Positions 11,376-23,800 of a stretch of 64,000 bases of DNA are shown in pieces. Each line of letters begins with the position of its first letter. The first letter of the stretch is position 1. The notes under the pieces are model-generated. The model was not told where the DNA came from, searched no databases, and was given only the letters and a program-made list of their open reading frames with translations. The position numbers and the translations under genes are program-made. This DNA comes from Pterois miles. Its lineage: Eukaryota > Chordata > Actinopteri > Perciformes > Scorpaenidae. The stretch spans positions 7,549,001-7,613,000 of the forward strand of contig CAMQGK010000144.1 of the NCBI GenBank assembly GCA_947000775.1. The letters run 5' to 3'.

Positions 11376-14300
11376 CGAAATAAGCAGTGTAGTGTGTTCG
11401 TATCTGTGTGCTTTATGAGAGTTGCTTACATTATTGAAATGTGTTTACTAAGAAAATCAAATACCTCTCATTCTCCAGGAGGCCCCAGAGGCATATGTCC
11501 ACTCTCTAGCTCTCCGGTGGGATGCATTATATTCTCACCATTGCACAATTTGAAGACGACCCACATATCACTGGTATTTTACTGGAGGATAAGAACACTG
11601 TATGTTTAGATGAGGGAGCCGAGGGGTTAAAAGTGCATTAAGTGGACCGTCTCAGAAATTGCAAAAATGTGACCCCTCTGACTGTGTATTCCATTAATAA
11701 TCACCATTAGACAGAAGGATCAGCGTTTTGTTTGTTGCACCAAATGCACTTCATCTGTCTTTGGCAGAGTTATTGGCAAAAACATGTGGACACAGCTGGA
11801 ACACCAACAATCTTACAGTATTTCAATAGCTGAGCGTTACTACAGCAGTTGATGTCTGTGATGTTGTTTGTAGTGTGTGATGTTTCACATAAAAAATACA
11901 TTTTGTGCAAATATTGTAGATGCATGTATGCATATCAGCATTTAGCAAATCAGTTTTTGATATGTCATGAACAGCTGTGGTTTGAGTTAATAATTCATCA
12001 AAAGCTTTTGAATTAAATGTTTTGCCACTTGACACTCCATCGATCTGCTAGACTAGCTCCTCATTTCCACAGTTTTGTTCAGTGTAAGGAAATACATCTC
12101 TTTATAGATGAATAGAAATGCCACTTCAGATATTACTATATAGATCTAAAACAGTGATGTTATTAGGGCTTTCAATCAATTAAAATATTTAATTGTGATT
12201 AGTCACGTTTGTCCAGATGTAAGCATAAATTAATCTCACACTTCTGTCTGTTTAAAATGTACTGTAAGGGCGATTTGTCAAGTATTTAATGCTCATATCA
12301 ACATGGCAGTGGGTAAATATGCTGCTTTATGCAAATGTATGTATATATTTATTATTTGAAATCAATTCACGAGTTTAGTTTTATGATGGTTTTTAATCAT
12401 CAAGGTGTCAATTCAACTACATGTGTTTGCATTGTTGTCATAGTTAGTGGTGGTGTCTCTAATATTCTGTATGTAACAAATTAGAAACACCTCTCAATTA
12501 GAGATTTCAAAAAATTCAAATATTTAATCGTGATTAACCACATAATTGTCCATTTTATTGTCCAAATTATTGGAGATTTGTCAAGTATTTAATGCGCATT
12601 TAATGCATTTATATATTTTTTCAAAGTGAAATGTTCAACAGCATATTGAGCAAACATTGGTAGCATGCTATCTGTGTAACAGAGTGCATGCATAGTGGTT
12701 CATATATCTTTAAATATCTGTGAAACTACTGTCAAACTTCATTAGTCAGTTTATGAATTTGCTAACGTCCTGTGGAACACAGTGCATTTGGTCTGTTTGT
12801 AATCTGCCGCCAAAGTTCAATTTTTTTCAACATACTCGAGGCAATTTATAGCCCAAAAATTAAAAAAAAACAAGAGACCACAGGTTGCCATTGGAATGAA
12901 TGAATTTCGGCTGACTCGCATACACACACAGAGCTACGTGGAAACGAGGCGTGAAGTTGCACATTACTGCGACTCAGGCTGCACATACAGCAGAGCAGGG
13001 CCTTGAATACAGAGACGCTGTGTGGACAAACAACTTTTCACTCTTCAGGAGTGATTGCTGGTTTGTTTTGACTGGCCCTCGCTGTGGTTTACATGAACTG
13101 CTGTAGCGGGTGTTAATCTATGGCATGTCTATTGACGTACTGTTCCAAACTGTGCTCACACAGGCAATTAAGACCATTGATCATGCACACTGTTGTTATT
13201 CATAGTAAAATGTCATAACAGAATGTTCATGCCTGGTTTAGTAGATGGCTCGGCTTGTTGGGGAGTCAAAAAAACTGTTTGTTGATGCTGCTAGTCAGTT
13301 TTATCAAATGTAGCATGTCAACAAATGCTGGGGTTTTTTGACCAAATATCACACAGATTTGTGGTAAATTTGTGACCAGAGGTGCTGGCAGAGTGGCCAG
13401 ATTAGGAGGATCAGATGGTGTGTCAAGGCTTGCATCAGTCACTTTCAAAATCAGCGAGCTTCCTGCCAGTTAAATGCAAAAGATTGGTCAACCACTAACA
13501 TACCAAATGGCTGCAGGCAGGAAACAATCCACATGCTCCAAAAATATCTGAATAGCACAAAGTCACCACAGTTAATCCACAACGGCACAAAAATAGGCAA
13601 CGTATTAAAAATTGAATAAATATTTCTCTGAATGACCCAACTGTTAAGGTGCCCTTTAGCGATCTATTAACTGCTACGAGATTGTAATCATCATTCACTT
13701 TTCCCTCCATAAGAGCAGTGGCCCACGGCTAAAGTGTAGCACACAGTGTTTAATTTATTTAAAGTGGTATTATTGTTGGCACCGCTGTTCCAAAGACAAC
13801 CGGATCGCTTTCCATTTTCCCCAGAGTCTCGCAACCACTAACAACACAGGACACACTGCGTTTTGTTATCCACAGTTACTACAGTTGTTCCACTATCCAC
13901 CATTTCCACTATAGGGACAGTGACTGCAAACAACTTCCATTGATGCTCTTTTGCTACAGAAAGCTACCGATAGCTACAAAGCGCTGTCCTCTTACTGTTT
14001 TGGTTGCGCAGTGCTTGATACACTCCATAGTGCCGTAAATCAAGCCTTGATTTTCTCAGGACATCGTTCCCAGTGGTAGACAGAATTGCATAGTGAAAGT
14101 GAGGCTGATAGGGAACCAGTCTAAACACAGATGGTGTCATTATTCTATAGCAATACTGAACATTATGCAGTCAACGTGTACTTCGTCATGATAAGTTAAA
14201 TGAACAGTGTGTAACATATAGGGGATTTATTAGCAAAAAAATAAAAATATATATTCATAACTATGTTTTCATTAATATTTAATCATCTGAATCTAAGAAC

Positions 14301-17300
14301 CATTGCGTTAGCTTAGAATGAGCCCTCCATATCTACATAGGGAGCGGGTCCTCTTCACAGAGTCTGCCATGTTTCTACAGTAGCCCAGAACGGTCAAACC
14401 GAACACTGACTCTAGAGAGAGACTTGATGTTTTTACGTTACCTGAAGGCCACCGTAGTTCTCCGACTCGCTTGTGAAACTGGGGTAACGTGAGTCGCAGG
14501 GTGTTAAACTGTGGTCTGTGTTCCATTACTCCTTACGTAGCGTTGTTGTGGTAAGGATGGCGTTACCACAGTGTTGCACTCGGTGGCTCACGTTAACGCA
14601 GTCTTTGAAAGGGAGGAGTGAGCCGACAGGTACTCAGCTGTTTGCAATCTGCAACCACATCACTAGATGTCACTAAATCTGACGCACTATCTTTAAAACA
14701 AAAAAACACTTCTATTGCCACTTTGAAGCAATACCTCGATTTGGTTTACAAACAAGACATAACTAACCGGCTGCTGATGTTAGCTTCATATTTATTGACA
14801 TGAAACATCATTCTTCTTATATAACTCTTGTCAAGAAAGTGATTAAGTGTATTTTCCCAAAATGTCAAACTATACCTAACGCCTTCTTAGTGTTGCTTTG
14901 TCAGGAGAGCAGGGCATAGTTGTTTTCACTGTCAAAGATAACAAAAGCATTTGTAACAAGAATCTCAAAATCAAACACCAAAACCCAGTGTAAATTGCTG
15001 GACAGCAGCTTATCCAGTGTGCCCATGTATTAATCTGACCACGTGAGGTGAGTCAGTTGGTCACTCACCCAACGTTGGCCGCCAGCTGTTTTCATGGCTG
15101 CGCTTCCTTTAAAAAGAAATATTGATCCGTCTCACTTGGAAACGAAGAAATGATGAGTCATCTTCAGACCAAGGAAGCTGTTGTTTGGATGATCAAAGAG
15201 GCAACCTTTGTCCTGTTTCTCTTTAATTCAAAGCAGTTATGTCCTCCACACATACAGCTCTCTGAAGGGTGTATTTATCAAAAAAAGGAGTGTTGGCCAG
15301 TGTGGTAGATGGCTGTTGACAGTTCCCAGATGTGAATGTGTGATACTATGAATGTGGTGTAGGTCATGTAAGCATAGGGAACCATTTAGGAAAATCATTC
15401 ATTGAACACATATACAGTATACAGAAAAAAAAAATGTTGATTTTAATTACAGCGTTTAACAAACACTGCAGATGTAACCAAGGAGAGACTGTGGGGCTTT
15501 CACAAAAATTTTAAGCATTTTGAAAAGCTCCATCATAACATCTGTCTAAAAGCCTTTTTTTTTTGTGATACTCTCAGTGCTTTTTCCCCAGACGAGGTCA
15601 CTGTGTGGGGCTCGTATGAGATCTGAAGCTGGCTGCTACAGAAGTGCTGTGGCTGATGAATGAAACTGATCATCTAACCTGACAGGAAGTGCTTATATAA
15701 CCTTGTGATATTATGTAACTTACTCACAATTTGATCTGCTACAGGATGTTCATTGATGAGTTTTAGTTTGCGGATTGTTGGACGATTAGGAACATCAGGA
15801 CGTGTCTTCCAGCCAATACACAACTCAGGCCAGGGATGGTCAGGACTTCACATTCTTTATCTTTCCCTGCAGCCAGAAACCTCTTACTCCTCATCTCACA
15901 ATCAGTCTGTGGAGAGGATTTTCACTGTAAGTATGCAGTACTTTAACAACACTTTCTTTATAATGCAGCAAGATGTTGCCGTGTTTTTTGTAGCAGAGCA
16001 GGTATTTCCATTTTTTCAGGTCAATAAGAATAGTACAAATTCAGGAGAAGCAAGAATCCCCACTGTGTCCCCAAATCTCAAATACCTACCCATGCACCTG
16101 GAGCCTTTCACCACACTTTATTTTTCATGTCAGGCTTTGGGCATTAAGTGGCTTGCTCCCAGTGCAAAATCAAAGCGAGCACATTCATCATTCCCTCTTT
16201 TTTTTAATGGCCACTGCGGTCCATTTTTTTAGGTAGTCAAGCTTAGTGACGCAATTCTCATCCTCCTTGCAAAGTGTGTTTAACTGGGTGCACACGCTCC
16301 GGATGATAAATGTCGCTGTATATTTGTGTCTTTGGCTATGCAACACATGTTTTCACTTGACATTTGTGTTGAGTTAGGAGTTAAAGATGACCTATTATGC
16401 TCATTTTCAGGTGTATTCTTGTATTTTGGGTTTTATACTAAAACATGCTTACATGCTGTAATGTTCAAAAAATACTTTATTTTTCTCATACCGACTGCTG
16501 CAGAACCCTTTTCACCCCCTGTTTGCACGCTCTGTTTGAGCTCCTCCCCCTCCCAAAAAGGCCAGAGTGCTCTTATTGGTCAGCTGGCTGACTGTTGTGA
16601 TTGGTCAGCTGAACCAAACCCTTCTGACAATGCTCCAGCTCTGATCTAACTGGCTCGAGGGTGTAATATCCTGATATTGTGATTCTGCAAGTATTGTGAT
16701 TTGATATTGTGATTCATTGTGATTTTCTTTTTTATCACTAGGCCATGGGAAAAACTTGAATTATACACTTCTAGGGACTTTTACTTTGGAATATGTCTAA
16801 ATTAATACAGTAATAATGTTACTGCTTAATACTGTATATTAGTCATTGTAATGATTTATGATTCTGGTGGATATAATCAAGTTACCTTATTTCCATATAT
16901 GTATGTTGTATACACAGTACCGTTTGTTAACACCTTATTTTGAAAACTGGAGGTAGACACACATTGCCAAGTCAAGCCAAGCTAGCTCTCCCGTCAGCTC
17001 CTTTTTCTTTACAACTCACAACTTGTTATATAGTTGTAGTATTGGCTGATGCGTTTCCTGTCCATGAGCATGAGTTAGCATGCAGCTTTAGCCGTGATGT
17101 CTAGCTCTGTCTTTCCTGCAGTGTGTGAAACTCAAAGTGTTTCCATACTTTGCTGTAGTTGTAGTGTTTACCACTTTGGATTTATGTGTGAGAGTGCAGG
17201 TCATATCCATGCGGACACTCTGCATGGATCTGACGATGGACAGAATGGACAAAACGGATATGACGTCACGTTACTCACACTACTACAATAAAACTGGTAA

Positions 17301-20300
17301 CTTCCTTTTACCTCTGCATGGACTCAAATGAAGCAAATATATTGATTCTGACATTGAAAAAAAAAAAAAAAATTTCAAAATTATATATATTAAATCAGAT
17401 ACATAGGTGAATCCATTTTTTTCCCACCCCTACTCTCCACTAGGACAGCATTATGCAAATGTGTTAATTGGTGACATTACTACATTGCAGATGAAAAGGG
17501 GAAAAAGTACAAAAGCATAATAGCTCCCCTTTAAGTTTGTAGAAGCTGCACACGAGTTGTTTGTGCGTGCACACGTGTGTTTGGAGATGCTGAGACCAGA
17601 CAGATGTTCTCCAGCAGCTATATTCTTCTTAAACCCCCTCTGTAGCAAACCCCTAAATCAGCCTGCAAATGAGCTGAGAGACAGGTGTTTACATCTCCTC
17701 CTCACAGCAGGCATTAAAGCAGAATATAGGAAAGAGGAGAGGGAGGAGGAGAAGATGAGAAGATGTAGAGGAGAAGACTACAATAGTGGTCTGTCCAGAA
17801 ACGTTCCATCATCTGTCCCACAGGAAGTCTCCTTGTCTTTAAAAGAGATTAGCTCGCTGCCAGTGCTGACCATGTGTCACATTTATTAATAAATGTGTGG
17901 ATCATCACATGTGAAGGAATGCCCTCACACCCGATGAACACACAGCTTAGGTCCTTTTGCAGACAAATAGGAAAAGTGCATAAATACAGTGACTTATCTG
18001 ATATGATTAGGAAAATGAAATGCAGATCCTTCGCTGTTCCCACAAGTAGAAGCAAATGAAAGGTGTTCACATGTGTTATTCAGGTCAACCTCTTGCCACT
18101 TAGCCAGTGTAAACAGAATAATTCAGAGTGCCTGGCAGCTGGTGTCAAAGTGAATGGGATGTTGGGGGGAAAAAAATCAGATAACATTCTTTGGGGGAAA
18201 AGGCAACTTGTGAGCTTAGATAAATTTGTTGGCAGCCAAGCTCTGACCTGTGTTTAGCTGTGGTTCTTCAACTGCTCTAGGCTCAGCAATTAAGAGTGGG
18301 TTGTGAACTTTTCACTTTACCCTGCAAAAACAAGGAGGCTCACACAAGGCTGGTGCCTTCAAAGCAGACGGGCAGAAACAGGCGATGGCTGTTGGCCATC
18401 TGAGGGGTCAGGAGTGAGGAAGTCAAAGGTCAGATCCTAGCTGAGGCTTTGCTAATGAGGCCATTCATTACGTATTGCACAGTTGTTTCTGAACCTCAGT
18501 TTGTTGGTCAGACATCTAAAAGGCTGTCAACCCCACTACCACTGTGAAGCATCACTCCCTGCTCCTCCTCACGTTTTTTGCTGTCTCTGAGCTAAAAGTA
18601 GCCATATAAGGTGTAAAGTAAAGCCTTTGATGTGTGAGTAGATGTGAGCGTGCATGTGCGTGTGATACCACAGTTATAATACACTTTACAAAGCTTGACA
18701 GACTCTCAGTCCGGTACTGTGATTGACTATGTGTCCTATGGTAGTGGTCCAAAGTAAATTGTCTATTGTTTTCTTACTCTCATATTGTTGTGTTTGGGTA
18801 TTGTTTATAGGTATCATTTGTTTTACTTTGTGCCATGTTGGTTTTTCCCTGAGCGCTTTTGAAACATGATTTGGTTACGGCTGTGTGCGCCATCATTGTC
18901 CTCATATAATACATTCTCTGTAAACTTTGGACAATTGACCGCCCACATAATTTTTGAATGCAGACTGTGGCAGTTTTCAAATCAATCTTTTCCATAAAGG
19001 ATCAGTGTGTAGCATTTCATTTCATTTCAAACATATTTGGCTCTTTAGCCGCTAAATGCTTCGCTATGTTCACCAAGTAGTCGCTAACTTTGTTCATTTG
19101 TGGTTTGGCTCTGGGCAGGTAGTGTACAGGGGGCCTCTGAGAGATATCAGCTTTCTGCTACAGCAGAAAACAACTCTGATGAGACTGAGCCAAAAAATAT
19201 AACAAAACAGTGAGCTAAAGACACCAAAACCCTCTGTAGAGATGAGGGAGGATGTAGAGTCAAGTAATAATACTCTGTCTTTTTATATCGATGGGAAAGA
19301 CCTGTCACATTGCACACAAAAATCCCAACATTTCCTGATTTTACTGCATCATAACAAAAAAAATTTAAATAACAAAATAACAGGGGACTTTTATTGTGAA
19401 TTTAAATGTTCATTTCTGAATTTGTTAGTGGCTATTCTTATATATAATATATAAAAAACTAGTCTACTACTGCAGAGAGGAAGAAAACAAGAAAGCAAAA
19501 ATAACAGGGAACTTCTATTGTGAAGAGTATAAGAAATTAAATGTGTGTATCCACCGTTTTACAGACGCTCCTTTGACCACTACACACACACACCTTCAAG
19601 GTGGTACGCCTGTTGTTATGGAGGTGCAATCTCCTGCCGTGCTGGGCTGAGTCGAACCGAGTTGAGTCAAGCCAACACATGTGTATGGAAAAAACATAAC
19701 AGTAAAATGGCTCATTGTTTATTTAAGATATATTTATTAGTGCTTCTTCGAGTACAAATTTCTCAGAACTGAAGCTAACAATCATATTTCACTAAATACA
19801 TTTTGTCTGTTTCCCCCAAGAAGAGAGTTAAAACGGTTTGTCTTCATGCAAAGCCTGCTGTGTATCATCAGCATAGACTGACTTCCAGCTCTGTAGCATA
19901 AACAGTACAAGTGATGCCAATGTCACCGTTAACCACATTAGGTCCTCACACGGGAGCTGCTGACATAGTTTACGCACCTGCTCTTCACGCCTGCCACCGA
20001 GAAGCTGCACACTGTCACATCCAGCCATTAATTAGCATCAACTCCCATTAGCCACAGCAGCAGTGATGTTTATTTCTCCTTCCTCTGTCATCCCACAGTC
20101 ATCAGGCACCACCGTCATGGTGGACATAGCAGTGATGGGAGAGGCCCACGGACTGATCACAGACCTGCTGGCTGACCCCTCTCTTCCCCCCAACACCTGC
20201 ACCTCACTGCGGGCCGTCAGCAACCTGCTGACCACCCAGCTCACCTTCCAGCCGCTGCACCGGCCGCGCCCTGCTCCCCTGCTTAACCCCAGCGATGCCT

Positions 20301-20776
20301 ACACCTTCTCCGACTCCGAGGAAGGACCAGAGAAAGGAGAGAAGACGTCCATCCATAAAGTAAGGACATAAATGTGTCATAATTTACACGTAAGTGGTAA
20401 GATATGCAGGAAGTCTAGATGAATGTGAAGATATTTCGCCCAAATATCAGAAGTCAGTCATAAAACCTTTTTTTTTTGTTTTTTTGGAAATGACTGAAAT
20501 AATCCTTAGATGGAAATGCAGTCCACCTTATTAAGGCCAAATGATTTATACGCCACACAGCGCTCCACACACATGTTAATCTTTTAGCCCGTGTTTCTGC
20601 TAATGAGTGCTTCCTGCTCTCAGAGCTTTTAGCATCAAATGAAGGAGCATATTTTCATAGAGTTGAGTGAAGAAAAATAGAGCGCGTCTACGGCTCCGAG
20701 CACTGTTCTCCCTTTCATAGCCACAGCTGTGTCAACATGACAGATGTGCAGAGCCAGACTCTGTGTGTGTGTGTGT

Positions 20777-20858
<82 letters not shown>

Positions 20859-23800
20859 TAGACATGAGGGGGAACGCATCTCTCAAAAGGTTACAAAGAG
20901 GGACGAGTATGCGTCAACAAAACTGGACCCCCCACGACAATTATGGATCCAGGTATAAATCTGAGGGAGATACCTGTCCCAGCTGTCTTGGTAGCTTGCG
21001 TGCGGTCGGCCATCAAGCCAACTGTTTGGCTGACAGGTGTTCTTTTTTTTTTTCACATTGTCTGAACTTTGTAAAACTAGCGAAGACAAACTGCACCGGT
21101 GGAGCGGCCGTGTGAGGCTGCACTCATTAAGACTCCCCGGAGACGACGTGCCCGGCCCTAACTGCTGGAGGATAGCAGGAGGAGTGAAGGTGGTTAGTGT
21201 GCGGGAGTGGAAAGCCCTGCGCTTGCTTTTCTGCCTCCTGGCTAAGAGTTTGATGTCCATCGTGGTGCATACTGATGCCTTTCAAGCACTTTTCTGAAAC
21301 CCATTTTCTGTGCAACACGGGGCATGTTATCTGTGCTGCAAAAAAGCCACTGCATTAGAAGCACTTACTATACAAAAACATGAAAAAATACACAACTATT
21401 TATGAAGTAGTTGTCTCAATAATAGCCTCACTTAAGCAGTTATAGAGATAAGTCCAGTTCTAGACTTCATTCCACACTGAAAGCAGCAGGGATCACCTGT
21501 ATTTCCCCTTTTCTCTTTTCTTTTTTTGTGAGGATGGCCTGGTTTTTGCCAAGCTGTTGCCGATGGTGTGTGTGTGAGTGTCTGTCATGTGTGTTGCTGC
21601 TTTTGGAGTGTGTCTCATTAGAGAATGGAGCTATGGTGCTGCAAAACATATCACAGCGCAGTTATTCCACTTTCAAAATCAGGAGTTAAACACATATTTT
21701 AGTATACACTACACAAAACATGTTTGTAATACCTTCTTCTAATCATAACACCAGCATACACAGGATGTTTTGTGGTTCTGTGGATCTGAATATATGCAGT
21801 TTTGTGTGCATAAGTGTGCGTATTTGTTTATGTACATACAGTATAGTTTATGGTGATTGAGTATGGCTCTTTTGTAGGTATGTGTGTATATGCTTTGGAT
21901 GCATTTGCCTTCACAAATTGGTTAATCTGCAACTGAATTAAGCACATGCTAAAATCGGGCAATTTTGGTGGTATTGCCTCCAGAGTAACTGGAAATCAGT
22001 GAAATATCCACTAAAGTGACCTTAACTGACGGCCTGTATGAGTGTGTGTGCTAGCGCTGACGTCTCGCTGTGAATGGGCTCATTCAGGATTCTGAGGCGA
22101 TCTTTACTAGGTCACCCTGCAGAGGACTGAGAGAGAGAGAGCGCCTGCCATGTTTAGAGCTGCCGTGCCAAGCTGCTGCATGGCACCGAACAGATGGAGG
22201 CGTCACAAGGGCACAGACCACTGGGAATCCCAGAGACAGAGCAAAGAAAAGACAGATAAAAGAAAGAGACTGAGACAATGAGACAAAAGAGACTTACAGA
22301 GAGAATGAGAAGCAGAGTCCTTATGACGAAATGTGTCTGTGCATTGCAATACTGACACAGTATCTAATAATGAACCATGAGGGGCATCGTTGGCACAGCT
22401 GCCTGCCAATATCCTCCAGTCAGTGTTGATTCTCTTTGGATCCAATGAAGGAAAAAATTAAAGTGCCTCATGAGAGATTTTTCAGGTTATATCAGCTGCA
22501 TCATTTATTTCATCTTAGGCAGGTTCAAGAAAAACAACTGTCTCATCTGGATGATCAATTTGACTGCAGACAAAGCAAATACACATATCTTACAGGTGGG
22601 AGTACTTTTAAAGCCAACACAATTACCACTGTGTTTTATTATTATTCCTGCAGATACTTAAGGGTGAGGAGTTTATTAATTTATATATATAAAAAAGTGA
22701 TGAGAATGGTTTTCCTGTAGTGTTAACTGTATTTTCCTGTGTGTGTTCAGCGTCTGAGGCGGAGTCTCCACCCTGGTCTTCTGAGGAGGATCTCTTCTAC
22801 GTGGACCACCACCACCTCCGCCACCGGCCTGCCCACCATCGAGCCCGGACCCGTCCGAAGGGACCGCAGCGCCAGCATCAAACCCTACCATGAAGCACTC
22901 ACCTGCAGGTACCTGAGCGACAGCTGAATTACAGCATACACTTCTCCTGTCCTCAGAAACTTACTTTAACTTGTGCTCCAGTTGCAGATTTAGCAAATGC
23001 AGCTCCATTTTTTGCTGTATTATTTTTTCCTTCCCCAAACAGAGTTATATGTAAAAAGCTTTCTAAGCCTTGAATTTTGTATTTCAATATACTAATTAGG
23101 TCCTACTGTGCAACATTGTACTGTACCGTATATACAACTATGGTACGAATCCTTTAAGGACTCTTACAATGGCTACCACAGTGTGACACATCACTGAATG
23201 TTTAAAGGTTTATTCCCAGCACTTTGGCTGTAGACATACCAAAGACAGAGTGAGTGAACAGTAATGGTGCAGCAGTTCGGAAGACGATGTGTGTGCATGG
23301 GAGCCAGAAAGGAAATATGCCCCACAGGCGAACGCATTAACCTGAATAACTAAGACATTCACATCAACTCTCAGCACACTGCACTGAAGATAGCACGAAA
23401 CACAAAAGTATCTTGGTTCTATATGCATGCACCATATTTATTTCTTGTGGGGTTTTTACACTTATACTTTTACAATTATACTTTTTATTGCAATGAAATC
23501 ATGATCAGTACAAGCACAAAATGTGATACAATCAGAAAAGGAAGGAAACGAGGAAGGAAAAAACATGACTTCTTATTCATCCTTCACATATGCACATACA
23601 TGCATACACACATGTATTTTCTGTAGTTTTAAGGGCAAAGATGTTGTGGGATAGAGAAGGTTGCGAGTGATGAATTTGTGTGCTCGGGTTAATGCTTGGA
23701 TGCATTTTGTTTTGCAAAAGCTGTTTAGAAAATCTGTCCCATTGTGTTCAGACAGGACTGATACACATGCAGTGAATCAGTAGAAATGTCACAACTCAAC

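Larger units (their letters stand above)
6191..20098 (+). other. pde3a: pde3a intron 2
   Basis: A 13.9 kb intron without recognised exons. Contents listed separately: a dispersed repeat (6690-7010), hAT-like MITE copies (7072-7870, 12167-12640), an insertion with 17-bp direct repeats (7325-7454), a hAT-like element with a pogo-like insertion (9138-10266), a GT microsatellite (11300-11374), and TTAA elements (14196-14696, 16381-17534). The sequence between 10270 and 11290 and around 18000-19900 is mostly unique to the eye and has no coding frame that resembles a known protein. Confidence 0.75.

Noticed and set aside
15753..16232. A 159-codon plus-strand open frame in intron 2, the longest outside the exons
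   Set aside because: The product has no domain or composition that I recognise, no splice or promoter context supports it, and the base composition equals that of the flanking intron. A frame of this length is possible by chance in 14 kb.
20635..20886. Frames of repeated His-Thr or Cys-Val
   Set aside because: They are translations of the GT microsatellite. The same holds for 4101-4325 and 11247-11609.
20883..21260. 125-codon minus-strand frame after exon 3
   Set aside because: No recognisable domain, it overlaps other random frames and a microsatellite edge, and it is explained by chance.
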